The notes under the pieces were generated by a model. It saw only the letters and a program-made list of their open reading frames with translations. It was not told the DNA's origin and did no database searches. Positions 8,554 through 17,543 of a stretch of DNA of 64,000 nt are shown one piece after another. Origin of the DNA: Pseudomonas fluorescens (GTDB lineage: Bacteria; Pseudomonadota; Gammaproteobacteria; Pseudomonadales; Pseudomonadaceae); the NCBI RefSeq assembly GCF_902497785.1, contig NZ_CABVHK010000017.1, positions 1 through 64,000 of the forward strand, given 5' to 3'. The position numbers were made by a program, and so were the translations under genes. How positions within the stretch are numbered: the first letter of the stretch is position 1; each line of letters opens with the position of its first letter.

Positions 8554-9333
8554 TTAGATCGTCAGTGTCCAGTCGTAGTCGACGATCAGCGGTGCATGCT
8601 GCGAGAACCGTGGCTGACGTGGCAGACGTGCGCTGCGAACAAAGCGGCGCAGGCCCGGGGTCAGTATCTGGTAATCGAAGCGCCAGCCCAGGTTGAGCAT
8701 CTCCGCCTGTTCGTTATCCGGCCACCAGCTGTACTGGTCGCCTTCACGGCTGACTTCGCGCAGGGCATCGACATAACCCATGTTGCCGACAATCTCGTCC
8801 ATCCAGGCACGTTCAGGTGCCAGGAAGCCCGGGGATTGCTGGCTGTCGCGCCAGTTCTTGATATCCAGCTTCTGTTGCGCCACGTACAGCGAGCCACAGT
8901 AAATGTACTCGCGACGTTTGCGCCGCTGTTTATCCAGATAACGGGCGAAATCGTCCATTAGCTTGAACTTCTGGTTCAAGTCTTCATCGCCGTTCTGCCC
9001 CGAAGGGAGCAGCAAGGTCGCGATGCTGACCTTGTCGAAATCGGCTTGCAGGTAGCGCCCGTAGCGGTCGGCTGTCTCGAACCCGAGACCGCTGATGACT
9101 GCCTTCGGTTGCAACCGCGAGTACAAAGCCACGCCACCCTGGGCGGGAACTTCAGCTTCGCAGGCATAAAGGAAGTAGCCATCCAGTTGGAAGGCTGGAT
9201 CGTCCAGTTCAAAGGCGGAGGCGCGGGTGTCCTGCAGGCAGATGACGTCGGCATTCTGTGCTTGCAGCCAACTGAGCAAACCTCGCTCCACTGCAGCCTG
9301 AATACCATTGACGTTCACACTGATGATCCGCAT
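8554..9333 (-). CDS. crc: Catabolite repression control protein Crc
   Basis: This 259-residue protein has the exonuclease III/AP-endonuclease fold but is the Pseudomonas regulator Crc, which with Hfq blocks translation of catabolic mRNAs carrying AAnAAnAA motifs. The fold's catalytic positions are changed in the sequence: the usual CLQE is CLQD, the GDLN-type metal site reads GSLYVAQ, and the final S-D-H reads SQHAPL, so nuclease activity is not expected. The start MRIISVNVNG is the family start; a Met 12 codons upstream was not used. It is divergent from pyrE, the arrangement found in other pseudomonads. Confidence 0.97.
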   Translation of the reverse strand: MRIISVNVNGIQAAVERGLLSWLQAQNADVICLQDTRASAFELDDPAFQLDGYFLYACEAEVPAQGGVALYSRLQPKAVISGLGFETADRYGRYLQADFDKVSIATLLLPSGQNGDEDLNQKFKLMDDFARYLDKQRRKRREYIYCGSLYVAQQKLDIKNWRDSQQSPGFLAPERAWMDEIVGNMGYVDALREVSREGDQYSWWPDNEQAEMLNLGWRFDYQILTPGLRRFVRSARLPRQPRFSQHAPLIVDYDWTLTI

Positions 9334-9415
9334 AAATGGCCCCAAAAATCGCGTGCGTGTATGATACACGGCGTCAACCTAATTAGCTAAATCCGTGGTA
9401 TTTGGGGTTTTTTTC

Positions 9416-10060
9416 ATGCAAGCGTATCAGCGCGATTTCATTCGTTTTGCCATCGATCGCGGCGTTTTGCGCTTCGGTGAGTTCACCCTGAAGTCCGGGC
9501 GCACCAGTCCTTACTTCTTCAACGCCGGCCTTTTCAACTCGGGTTCGGCGCTTGCGCAGCTGGGTCGTTTCTACGCGGCAGCCATCGTTGAGAGCGGCAT
9601 CGCGTTCGATGTGTTGTTTGGCCCTGCGTATAAAGGCATTCCGTTGGCAGCGACCACTGCGGTGGCACTGGCTGAGCATCATGACCGTGATCTGCCGTGG
9701 TGCTTCAATCGCAAGGAAGCCAAGGCCCACGGCGAAGGCGGCAGCCTGGTTGGCGCCCCGTTGACTGGCGATGTGCTGATCATTGACGACGTGATCACCG
9801 CTGGCACCGCCATTCGCGAAGTGATGCAGATCATCGCTTCCCAGGATGGCGCCAAGGCGGCGGGCGTGCTGATCGCCCTTAACCGTCAGGAGCGTGGCAA
9901 CGGCGAGTTGTCGGCTATTCAGGAAGTGGAGCGTGACTTCGGCATTCCGGTGATCAGCATCGTTTCGCTGAATCAGGTGCTGGAGTTCCTGGCGGACGAT
10001 CCGCAACTCAAGCAACACCTGCCGGCGGTTGAAGCTTACCGCGCCCAATTCGGCGTCTGA
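9416..10060 (+). CDS. pyrE: Orotate phosphoribosyltransferase
   Basis: A 214-residue enzyme of de novo pyrimidine synthesis that joins orotate to PRPP to give OMP. The PRPP-binding signature IIDDVITAGTA lies at residues 122-132, and the flexible-loop residues (CFNRKEAKAHGEGG) precede it. The start at MQAYQRDF, with GGGG 8 bases before, gives the normal family length; a Met 7 codons earlier lacks a ribosome site. It is divergent from crc and ends near a REPIN and a strong bidirectional terminator. Confidence 0.97.
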   Translation: MQAYQRDFIRFAIDRGVLRFGEFTLKSGRTSPYFFNAGLFNSGSALAQLGRFYAAAIVESGIAFDVLFGPAYKGIPLAATTAVALAEHHDRDLPWCFNRKEAKAHGEGGSLVGAPLTGDVLIIDDVITAGTAIREVMQIIASQDGAKAAGVLIALNRQERGNGELSAIQEVERDFGIPVISIVSLNQVLEFLADDPQLKQHLPAVEAYRAQFGV

Positions 10061-10072
10061 CCGTCATCCCAA

Positions 10073-10158
10073 GGTAGGGGTGCCGAAGGCTGCGATCTTT
10101 TGATTCTGCTGTTAAAAAGGCCGAATCAAATGATCGCAGCCTTCGGCAGCTCCTACAG
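10073..10158. repeat. REPIN, GTAGGAGCTGCCGAAGG type
   Basis: Two inverted copies of the second REP family lie 13 bases beyond the pyrE stop; the first copy starts with a slightly altered GTAGGGGTGCCGAAGG. Confidence 0.8.
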
Positions 10159-10187
10159 GGGTGATGATTTCCCTAGGGATCGCAGTC

Positions 10188-10229
10188 AAAAAAAGACCCC
10201 GCTCAGCCAGGCTGAGCGGGGTCTTTTTG
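10188..10229. terminator. Bidirectional terminator between pyrE and argB
   Basis: A 14-base GC-rich arm (GACCCCGCTCAGCC) and its perfect complement are flanked by seven A on the left and five T on the right, so it works in both directions for the convergent pyrE and argB genes. Confidence 0.92.
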
Positions 10230-10242
10230 TATGCGCTATCGC

Positions 10243-11148
10243 TTAAGGACGCTTGCGATTGCTGATCAATGTACCCACACCGGTATCGGTGAAGATTTCC
10301 AGCAGGATCGCATTCGGCACCCGACCATCGATGATCAACGAGCTGCCGACGCCGCCCTGAACCGCTTCCAGTGCGCAGCGGATCTTCGGCAGCATGCCGC
10401 CGTAGATCGTGCCGTCAGCGATCAATTCGTCGACTTGCTGGGTTGTCAGGCCCGTGAGAACGGTGCCCGACTTGTCCATCAGGCCGGCGATGTTGGTCAG
10501 CAGCATGAGCTTTTCAGCCTTCAGCGCCTCAGCCACTTTACCGGCCACCAGATCAGCGTTGATGTTGTACGACTCGCCATTGGCGCCCACGCCGATTGGC
10601 GCGATCACCGGAATGAAATCGCCTTTCACCAACAGGTTCAGCAGGTCGGTGTTGATCCCGACCACTTCGCCTACCTGGCCGATGTCGATGATTTCCGGTT
10701 GGGTCATCTCCGGCGTCTGGCGGGTCACCGTGAGTTTTTTCGCGCGAATCAGCTCGGCGTCTTTGCCGGTCAGACCGATGGCGCTGCCGCCATGGCGGTT
10801 GATCAGGTTGACGATGTCCTTGTTGACCTGGCCGCCGAGGACCATTTCCACCACGTCCATGGTTTGCGCGTCAGTCACGCGCATGCCATCGATGAAATGG
10901 CTCTCGATCGACAAGCGCTTGAGCAGGTCGCCGATTTGCGGGCCGCCACCGTGAACCACTACCGGGTTAATCCCGACGGCTTTCATCAGCACGATGTCGC
11001 GGGCGAAGCCGGTTTTCAGCTCCTCGCTTTCCATCGCGTTGCCGCCGTATTTGATCACCAGCGTCTTGCCGACATAGCGGCGAATGTAAGGCAACGCTTC
11101 GGACAGGACCTTGGCGGTGTTGGCGGCGGCTTCGCGTTCGAGGGTCAT
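10243..11148 (-). CDS. argB: N-acetylglutamate kinase
   Basis: A 301-residue amino-acid kinase that phosphorylates N-acetylglutamate, the second step of arginine synthesis and the one inhibited by arginine in pseudomonads. Visible motifs are the nucleotide-loop KYGGNAM near residue 36, substrate-site VVVHGGGPQIG near 63-73 and the AVQGGVGSSLIIDGR segment near 262. The long N-terminal helix (about 25 residues before the kinase core) is typical of the arginine-sensitive hexameric class. It lies 39 bases after algC on the same strand. Confidence 0.97.
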   Translation of the reverse strand: MTLEREAAANTAKVLSEALPYIRRYVGKTLVIKYGGNAMESEELKTGFARDIVLMKAVGINPVVVHGGGPQIGDLLKRLSIESHFIDGMRVTDAQTMDVVEMVLGGQVNKDIVNLINRHGGSAIGLTGKDAELIRAKKLTVTRQTPEMTQPEIIDIGQVGEVVGINTDLLNLLVKGDFIPVIAPIGVGANGESYNINADLVAGKVAEALKAEKLMLLTNIAGLMDKSGTVLTGLTTQQVDELIADGTIYGGMLPKIRCALEAVQGGVGSSLIIDGRVPNAILLEIFTDTGVGTLISNRKRP

Positions 11149-11187
11149 TCAGGGCTCCGGCACTTCGATAAAAGGCGCTTCAATAAA

Positions 11188-12585
11188 TCAAAACGGTAAT
11201 TGGAGATCAGGTGCAACACGCTTCAGCTGGACTTTGAACACGTCCTTGATGCGCTGCAATTCAGCCTCGTCATCAGCCTCGAAGCGCAATACCAGCACCG
11301 GTGTGGTGTTGGATGCGCGCACCAGGCCCCAGCCTTTGGCGTAGTCGACTCGCACGCCGTCAATGGTGGTCAGGTCGGCGCCTTCGCCCCACTTCGCGTC
11401 GTGCAATGCATCAATGATGCTGAATTTGCTCTCTTCGGTCACATGGATATTGATTTCCGGCGTAGAAATATCGTTCGGGAAGGTTGCGAACAGCTCCTCC
11501 GCGGTGGATTTTTCCTTGCTGAGGATCTCAAGCAGACGTGCGGCGCTGTAGATGCCGTCGTCAAAACCGAACCAGCGTTCCTTGAAGAAAATGTGCCCGC
11601 TCATTTCGCCGGCCAACAGGGCGCCGGTCTGTTTCATTTTCTTTTTGATCAACGAATGACCGGTCTTCCACATGAGCGGACGACCGCCATATTCCTTGAT
11701 CAGCGGTGTCAGACGGCGGGTGCATTTGACGTCGAAGATGATTTCCGCGTCAGCGTTGCGCGCCAATACGTCGCGGGCGAACAGCATCAGCAGGCGATCC
11801 GGGTAGACGATGTTGCCGGTGTTGGTCACCACACCGACGCGGTCGCCGTCGCCGTCGAACGCCAGGCCGAGGTCGGCGTTGGTTTCCTTGACCTTGGCGA
11901 TCAGGTCCACCAGGTTTTCAGGCTTGCCCGGGTCCGGGTGGTGGTTCGGGAAGTTGCCGTCGACGTCGCAGAACAGCGGGATGACTTCGCAGTTCAGCGC
12001 TTCGATGAGTTGCGGGGCGATCACGCCGGCCGCGCCATTGCCGCAGTCAACCACGACTTTGAGGCGGCGGGCCAGTTTGATGTCCTCGACGATTTCGCTG
12101 TTGTAGCGGTCGAGGATCTCGACTTGGGTGACACTGCCCTTGCCGCTGCTCAGGTTGTTGGTCTTGAGGCGATCATGCAGGGCCTGGATCTGTTCGTTGG
12201 CCAGAGTATCGCCAGCGATGACGATCTTGAAGCCGTTATAGTTCGACGGGTTGTGGCTGCCGGTCAGCATGACTCCGGATTTGCCGGCCAGCACGTTGGC
12301 GGCGTAGTACAGCGCCGGCGTTGGCACCAGGCCCACGTCGCTGACGTGGCAACCGGCGTCGGCCAGGCCTTTGATCAATTGTTCGACCAGCTCCGGGCCG
12401 GACAGGCGACCGTCGCGGCCAACGGAAACGTTCGGTTCATCCTGGGCCAGGCTCTGGGCACCGATGGCACGGCCGAGCCAGTAAGCGGTCTCGGCGTTGA
12501 GGAATTCGGGGACGGTGCCGCGAATATCGTAAGCGCGGAAAATGCTGTCGGGGAATTTGGGTGCGACTTGTGCTGGGGTGCTCAT
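11188..12585 (-). CDS. algC: Phosphomannomutase/phosphoglucomutase AlgC
   Basis: A 465-residue alpha-D-phosphohexomutase that makes mannose-1-P for alginate and glucose-1-P for LPS and rhamnolipid precursors. The phosphoserine loop is TGSHNPSN with catalytic Ser110, the metal-binding loop reads DGDGDR near residue 243, and the sugar-binding GEMSGHIFF segment lies near 325. The start MSTPAQVAPKFP gives the known Pseudomonas length; the frame runs 16 codons further upstream without a ribosome site. It is followed by argB and preceded by a 311-base gap before dut. Confidence 0.97.
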   Translation of the reverse strand: MSTPAQVAPKFPDSIFRAYDIRGTVPEFLNAETAYWLGRAIGAQSLAQDEPNVSVGRDGRLSGPELVEQLIKGLADAGCHVSDVGLVPTPALYYAANVLAGKSGVMLTGSHNPSNYNGFKIVIAGDTLANEQIQALHDRLKTNNLSSGKGSVTQVEILDRYNSEIVEDIKLARRLKVVVDCGNGAAGVIAPQLIEALNCEVIPLFCDVDGNFPNHHPDPGKPENLVDLIAKVKETNADLGLAFDGDGDRVGVVTNTGNIVYPDRLLMLFARDVLARNADAEIIFDVKCTRRLTPLIKEYGGRPLMWKTGHSLIKKKMKQTGALLAGEMSGHIFFKERWFGFDDGIYSAARLLEILSKEKSTAEELFATFPNDISTPEINIHVTEESKFSIIDALHDAKWGEGADLTTIDGVRVDYAKGWGLVRASNTTPVLVLRFEADDEAELQRIKDVFKVQLKRVAPDLQLPF

Positions 12586-12804
12586 CTGTAGGAATGCTCC
12601 ATCTCGAAAGTGGCTGGACCTGTCCGCGAACAACTCGTCGGCTGGCTCAAACTGAAGGGTATGACGGCGTTTTCCACAGAGAGTTCGTGGTGCGAAAAGG
12701 CCATGCCACCAGCATGTGCAGGTATTTAACCCGCCAATGCCTTGATTTCCAGCAGTTAACTTGCAGATCAGTCCTTACAAATTTGTACCGGTATCGCTTG
12801 CTCA
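12586..12804. other. Gene-free region upstream of algC
   Basis: Together with the REPIN that follows this is a 311-base gap between algC and dut. It should contain the algC promoter. I searched by eye for the AlgR-site core known from P. aeruginosa algC and did not find a convincing copy. Confidence 0.4.
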
Positions 12805-12883
12805 TGTAGGAGCTGCCGAAGGCTGCGATCTTTGATTTTGATTTCAAAGATCAAAAGATCGCAGCCTTCGGCAGCTCCTACGG
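12805..12883. repeat. REPIN, GTAGGAGCTGCCGAAGG type
   Basis: Two nearly perfect inverted REP copies around a short AT-rich centre lie 13 bases beyond the dut stop codon. Confidence 0.85.
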
Positions 12884-12896
12884 GATGTAGCGTTTA

Positions 12897-13352
12897 TCAG
12901 TTGGTGCCGGTATGCCCGAAACCGCCCACGCCGCGTTCGGTTTCAACGAACTCTTCGACCATCTCGAAATGCGCTTGAACCACTGGCACCAGAACCAGTT
13001 GGGCCAGACGCTCGCCGACGACCATGTTGAAATCGGTCTGGCCGCGGTTCCAGCACGAGACCATCAACGGACCCTGGTAATCGGAGTCGATCAAACCGAC
13101 CAGATTGCCCAGTACGATGCCGTGCTTATGGCCCAGGCCGGAGCGCGGCAGTATCAGCGCTGCCAGGCCCGGATCGCCGATGTAGACCGACAGGCCGGTG
13201 GGGATCAGCACGGTCTCGCCCGGCTTGATCACGGTGTCTTGTTCCAGCATCGCGCGTAGGTCGAGGCCGGCGGAGCCGGGTGTGGCGTATTGCGGCAGCG
13301 GGAATTCGGTACCGATGCGGGGGTCGAGGATCTTGGCTTGCAAAGCGTGCAT
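12897..13352 (-). CDS. dut: dUTP diphosphatase
   Basis: A 151-residue trimeric dUTPase that hydrolyses dUTP to dUMP, preventing uracil incorporation and supplying thymidylate synthesis. The family motifs are in order: PGSAGLDLRA (motif 1), LPRSGLGHKHGI (motif 2), GLIDSDYQGPL (motif 3), ERLAQLVLVPV (motif 4) and a C-terminal ERGVGGFGHTG arm (motif 5). It begins 5 bases after the coaBC stop codon, so the two are co-transcribed as in many Gammaproteobacteria. Confidence 0.97.
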   Translation of the reverse strand: MHALQAKILDPRIGTEFPLPQYATPGSAGLDLRAMLEQDTVIKPGETVLIPTGLSVYIGDPGLAALILPRSGLGHKHGIVLGNLVGLIDSDYQGPLMVSCWNRGQTDFNMVVGERLAQLVLVPVVQAHFEMVEEFVETERGVGGFGHTGTN

Positions 13353-13357
13353 GTAAA

Positions 13358-14566
13358 TTAAACCTGGTTCAGACGTTCGGCGATAAAAGTGATCAGCTGG
13401 CGAGCGATTTTGCTCTTGCTGGTCTGGGCGAAAAGTGTGGCATGGAGCTGGCGGTCGATCACGCTGCAGGCGTTTTCTTCGCTATTGAAGCCAATGCTCG
13501 GGTTGGCGACGTCGTTGGCGACGATCAAATCGAGGTTCTTGTCTTTCAACTTGCGGGCAGCGTAATCGAGCAAGTGTTCGGTTTCCGCAGCGAAGCCGAC
13601 ACTGAACGGGCGGTCGGGGCGCGTGGCGATGGTGGCCAGAATGTCTGGATTACGCACCATCTGTAGCAACAAACCGTCGCCGTTCGTAGGGTCTTTCTTG
13701 AGTTTCTGTGGGGCGACGACTTCCGGGCGGTAGTCTGCGACGGCTGCCGAGGCGATAAACAGGTCGCACGGGATGGCGGCTTCACACGCGGCGAGCATGT
13801 TGCGGGCGCTGACCACGTCGATGCGCGTGACGCGGTCCGGGGTCGGCAAGTGCACCGGGCCGGTGATCAGGGTCACGCGGGCGCCGGCTTCCACCGCGGC
13901 TTCAGCCAGGGCAAAGCCCATTTTGCCGGAGCTGTGGTTGGTGATGTAGCGCACCGGGTCGATATTTTCCTGGGTCGGGCCGGCGGTGATCAGTACGTGT
14001 TTGCCGGTCAGCGCCTGGCGCTTGAAGCAGTCTGCCGCGCATTGGGCGAGGTCGACGGCTTCGAGCATGCGGCCAAGGCCGACGTCACCGCAGGCCTGGC
14101 TGCCGGAGGCGGGGCCGAAGGCTTTGATGTCGCGGCTTTCGAGGGTTTGCAGGTTGGCCTGGGTCGCCGGATCGCGCCACATGGCCTGGTTCATCGCCGG
14201 AGCAACAGCGACCACGGCGTCGGTGGCCAGCACCAGCGTGGTCAACAGGTCGTCGGCAATGCCCTGGGCCAGACGGGCGATCAGGTCCGCGGTGGCGGGG
14301 GCGATCAGCACCATGTCGGCCCATTTGGCCAGTTCGATGTGGCCCATCGCGGCTTCGGCTGCCGGGTCCAGCAGGTCCAGATGGACCGGGTGGCCGGACA
14401 AGGCCTGCATGGTCAGCGGGGTAATGAACTCGCTGCCGCCACGGGTCATGACCACGCGCACTTCGGCGCCCTGGTCGATCAGGCGGCGAACCAGGTCAGC
14501 GCTCTTGTAGGCAGCAATGCCGCCGCCGACGCCCAGAACGATGCGTTTCCGATACAGCCGCTGCAT
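13358..14566 (-). CDS. coaBC: Phosphopantothenoylcysteine decarboxylase/synthetase
   Basis: This 402-residue bifunctional enzyme makes 4'-phosphopantetheine from 4'-phosphopantothenate and cysteine in CoA synthesis. The N-terminal flavin-dependent CoaC half shows GVGGGIAAYKS (residues 11-21) and the APAMNQAMW substrate motif. The C-terminal CoaB half begins near residue 190 with HVLITAGPTQENIDPVRY and includes the SAAVADYRP and IVANDV segments. The start MQRLYRKRIVLG follows AGGCAGACCT; in-frame Met codons further upstream have no ribosome site. It is divergent from radC and followed by dut. Confidence 0.97.
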   Translation of the reverse strand: MQRLYRKRIVLGVGGGIAAYKSADLVRRLIDQGAEVRVVMTRGGSEFITPLTMQALSGHPVHLDLLDPAAEAAMGHIELAKWADMVLIAPATADLIARLAQGIADDLLTTLVLATDAVVAVAPAMNQAMWRDPATQANLQTLESRDIKAFGPASGSQACGDVGLGRMLEAVDLAQCAADCFKRQALTGKHVLITAGPTQENIDPVRYITNHSSGKMGFALAEAAVEAGARVTLITGPVHLPTPDRVTRIDVVSARNMLAACEAAIPCDLFIASAAVADYRPEVVAPQKLKKDPTNGDGLLLQMVRNPDILATIATRPDRPFSVGFAAETEHLLDYAARKLKDKNLDLIVANDVANPSIGFNSEENACSVIDRQLHATLFAQTSKSKIARQLITFIAERLNQV

Positions 14567-14702
14567 AGGTCTGCCTTTCATTTCGTGGATGACTGCGTGG
14601 CGATACCCCCTCCCCAGGAGTGAAATCGCTCGCAAAAAAGATGGGCTAAGATATCACAGCGACCGCAACGGAACAGCGGCGCCCACAGACCAGGGAGGTG
14701 TT

Positions 14703-15377
14703 ATGAGTATTCGTGATTGGCCGGCGGCGGAGCGGCCGCGGGAGAAACTGCTGGAGCAGGGTTCGGGGAGTCTGTCGGACGCCGAGTTGCTGGCAATTTT
14801 TCTACGAACCGGTGTGTCTGGCAAAAGCGCGGTCGATCTGGCGCGGCACCTGCTGCATCAATTTGGCAGCCTGCGCACGTTGCTAGAAGCGGATCAGGTG
14901 ACATTCAGCAAGCATTTGGGCTTGGGGCCCGCGAAGTTCGCGCAGTTGCAGGCTGTACTGGAAATGGCGCGGCGCCATCTTGCTGAACGGTTGCGACGTG
15001 ATTCCGTGATGGAAAGCCCGTTGGCCGTCCGGGACTACCTCAAGGCGATGTTGCGCCACGAACCCCATGAAGTGTTTGGTTGCCTGTTTCTGGACTCCAG
15101 GCACCGAGTGCTGGCTTTCGAGTCGCTGTTTCGCGGGTCTATCGACAGCACCAGCGTCTATCCGCGGCAAGTGGTCAAGCGCGCGCTGGCGCATAACGCC
15201 GCAGCGCTGATCCTCTGCCACAACCATCCATCGGGCAACACCGACCCCAGTCAGGCCGACCGCATGCTGACCAAGCGCCTGCAAGAGGCGCTGGAACTCA
15301 TCGATGTGCGGGTGCTCGACCATTTTATAATCGGCGATGGCGATCCGCTGTCCATGGCTGAGTATGGGTGGATGTAG
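14703..15377 (+). CDS. radC: RadC/MPN-domain protein
   Basis: A 224-residue RadC-family protein. An N-terminal helix-hairpin-helix region (about residues 25-95) precedes a JAMM/MPN+ metalloprotease-like domain with His173-x-His175 and Asp186 in HNHPSGNTDPSQAD, the full zinc motif. Despite its name the cellular role is unsettled; it was once linked to recombination repair in E. coli through a misassigned mutation. The start is ATGAGTATTCG preceded by CAGGGAGG. It is divergent from coaBC, as in other Gammaproteobacteria. Confidence 0.95.
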   Translation: MSIRDWPAAERPREKLLEQGSGSLSDAELLAIFLRTGVSGKSAVDLARHLLHQFGSLRTLLEADQVTFSKHLGLGPAKFAQLQAVLEMARRHLAERLRRDSVMESPLAVRDYLKAMLRHEPHEVFGCLFLDSRHRVLAFESLFRGSIDSTSVYPRQVVKRALAHNAAALILCHNHPSGNTDPSQADRMLTKRLQEALELIDVRVLDHFIIGDGDPLSMAEYGWM

Positions 15378-15399
15378 TGGGGCGACGAACACAAAACCC

Positions 15400-15491
15400 C
15401 TGTGGGAGCGAGCTTGCTCGCGATAGCGTCCCTTCAATCACTGAATAGGGTGACTGATACGACGCCATCGCGAGCAAGCTCGCTCCCACAG
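15400..15491. repeat. REPIN, GTGGGAGCGAGC type
   Basis: An inverted REP pair lies between the convergent radC and solute-binding-protein genes and may stand in for a terminator, since no other T-run hairpin is visible here. Confidence 0.85.
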
Positions 15492-15509
15492 GTTTTGTGT
15501 CGGGTCGGA

Positions 15510-17096
15510 CTACTTGAGGTTGACCTTGGAGTAGTCCTGCCGGCCGAACGGGCTGACTTGATACCCCTCGACATCCTTGCGTGTCAGCGCAAAGGCAGTC
15601 GGGTGCGCCAGCGGCAGCCACAGCGCCTGCTGCTGGATCTGCGCCTGGGCCTGTTCATACAGCTTGGTGCGCACACCTTGCTCGCCGGTGGTCTTGCCGG
15701 CGCTGATCAGCTTGTCCAGATCCTGATTGCAGTAGCGCGCAAAGTTAGTCCCGGATTTGACCGCGGCGCAGGAAAACTGCGGCGTGAGGAAGTTGTCCGG
15801 GTCGCCGTTGTCGCCGGCCCAGCCCATGAACAGCAAGTCATGCTCGCCCGCCTTGGCGCGGCGAATCAGTTCGCCCCATTCGATCACGCGGATTTCGGCC
15901 TGAATGCCGATTTCTGCCAGGTCGGATTGCAACATCTGTGCGCTGAGGCTCGGATTCGGGTTCAACAGACTGCCAGAAGGGCGGGTCCAGATGGTGGTCT
16001 GGAAGCCGTCCTTGAGCCCGGCCTTGGCCATGAGCGCCTTGGCCTTTTCAACGTCATGCGGATAGCCCGGCAAGCCCTTGGCGTAGCTCCAGGTATTCGG
16101 TGGATACGGGCCGTTGGCGGGTTCGGCGGTGTCTTCGAACACGGCTTTGACGTAGTTGGCCTTGTCGAACGCGAGGTTGATGGCCTGGCGCACTTCCGGC
16201 TTGTCCAGCGGCGGATGCTGGCTGTTGATGCCGACAAACGCGGTCATGAACGCGTCGGTCTTTTCAACTTTCAGGGTCGGCTCTTTCAGCGCGGCTTGTA
16301 CGTCCAGTGGCTTGGGTGACAGGGCAATCTGGCACTCGTTACGGCGCAATTTCTGCAGCCGTACGTTGGCATCCGGCGTGATGGCGAAAATCAGCGGATC
16401 CACCGACGGCTTGCCGCGGAAGTAATCCGGGTTGGCTTTGTAGCGGATCGAGGCATCTTTCTGGAAGCGCGTGAACACGAATGGACCGCTGCCGATCGGC
16501 TGGCTGTTGAGCTTCTCGGGAGTGCCGGCTTTCAGCAGTTTGTCAGCGTATTCGGCGGAATAGATCGAGGCGAAACCCATGCTCAGCGTCGCGAGGAAAG
16601 TCGAGTCCGGGTGGTCGAGGGTAAAGCGCACCGTCAGCGGGTCCAGCGCATCAATCTTCTTGATCAGTGCAGGCAACTGCATCGATTGCGCATGCGGGAA
16701 GCCGCTTTGGGCCACTTTGTGCCACGGGTGCGCCGGGTCGAGCATGCGGTCGAAGCTGAATTTCACGTCTTCGGCAGTCAGATCACGGGACGGGCTGAAG
16801 TACTCGGTACGGTGAAATTTCACCTGCGGGTGCAGCTTGAACACATAGGTCAGGCCATCAGGCGTGATTTCCCAGCTGTCCGCGAGCCCGGCGACCACTT
16901 TGCCGCTGGCGGTGTCGAAGTCCACCAGACGGTTCATCAACACGTCCGCCGAGGCATTGGTGGTGGTCAGCGAGTTGTATTGCACCACGTCGAACCCTTC
17001 CGGGCTGGCCTCGGTGCAGACGCTCAGGGCGGCAGCGTGGGCAAGCGGGCTCAGTAGCAGCGGGGCGAGCAACAGCGGTAGGGCAGCGAGGCGCAT
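15510..17096 (-). CDS. Peptide-type ABC solute-binding protein (family 5)
   Basis: A 528-residue periplasmic protein of the SBP_bac_5 family (DppA/OppA/SapA type). A Sec signal peptide with cleavage after AHA (near residue 22) precedes the mature protein. The family signature appears as LADSWEITPDGLTYVFKL..VKFH near residues 65-90, and the C-terminal half holds the EWGELIRRAKAGEHDLLFMGWAGD-like segment. It should bind oligopeptides or related solutes. No permease or ATPase gene is next to it, so it must pair with a transporter encoded elsewhere; the ligand cannot be read from sequence. Confidence 0.92.
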   Translation of the reverse strand: MRLAALPLLLAPLLLSPLAHAAALSVCTEASPEGFDVVQYNSLTTTNASADVLMNRLVDFDTASGKVVAGLADSWEITPDGLTYVFKLHPQVKFHRTEYFSPSRDLTAEDVKFSFDRMLDPAHPWHKVAQSGFPHAQSMQLPALIKKIDALDPLTVRFTLDHPDSTFLATLSMGFASIYSAEYADKLLKAGTPEKLNSQPIGSGPFVFTRFQKDASIRYKANPDYFRGKPSVDPLIFAITPDANVRLQKLRRNECQIALSPKPLDVQAALKEPTLKVEKTDAFMTAFVGINSQHPPLDKPEVRQAINLAFDKANYVKAVFEDTAEPANGPYPPNTWSYAKGLPGYPHDVEKAKALMAKAGLKDGFQTTIWTRPSGSLLNPNPSLSAQMLQSDLAEIGIQAEIRVIEWGELIRRAKAGEHDLLFMGWAGDNGDPDNFLTPQFSCAAVKSGTNFARYCNQDLDKLISAGKTTGEQGVRTKLYEQAQAQIQQQALWLPLAHPTAFALTRKDVEGYQVSPFGRQDYSKVNLK

Positions 17097-17365
17097 GGTC
17101 GGATTCCTTTACAGATCGAAGGCCCATCTGCAAGTGCAGTCTGGAAAAGGCTTACCCTAGTGGGCTCTTTTGCAAATGACTATCCCCTTTTTCATTTTAA
17201 GGGGACTATGTGCGATCGTTTTCGGTGAGTGCTGCCCGAGGAAAACCCTGGATTGGCCTGTTGGCCGATTCTCTGCGACGAGCGGTCTTAATCGACGATA
17301 GCCTTTATCCAAGGCGTTTGTAGCCAGAAAAGCAGGGTTTTTATCTAGTCTGCGCACACGGAATG
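17097..17365. other. Divergent control region, binding-protein gene and rpmB
   Basis: No gene is seen in this part of the 447-base gap. An inverted repeat (CCCCTT at 17184-17189 with AAGGGG at 17199-17204, inside a longer AT-rich palindrome flanked by ACTAT/ATAGT) lies about 90 bases upstream of the binding-protein start and could be an operator. Confidence 0.4.
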
Positions 17366-17394
17366 TTGTTGCTCTCTAGTCTTTCTGGTATAAA
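17366..17394 (+). promoter_or_regulatory. Sigma-70 promoter of rpmB-rpmG
   Basis: TTGTTG and TATAAA are separated by 17 bases. The predicted transcript has a leader of about 140 bases before rpmB. Confidence 0.75.
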
Positions 17395-17497
17395 GCAGCG
17401 CTCTTTTCTAGGGGCCCGGTTCCTTCACTTGTAGGTGTAGCCGGTAAGACCTCTAAAGAAACGCGGCGCCTGGCGCCAACTGACTGAGAGATTAAGC

Positions 17498-17520
17498 GGC
17501 CAACCCATGCCGGGTTGGGC
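17498..17520 (+). other. Hairpin in the rpmB leader
   Basis: CCAACCC and GGGTTGG form a 7-bp stem with a short loop about 25 bases before the rpmB start. It may be part of a ribosomal-protein leader structure, but there is no T-run, so it is not a terminator. Confidence 0.45.
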
Positions 17521-17543
17521 ATGTGGTTTTAGAGGGCTGAGGC

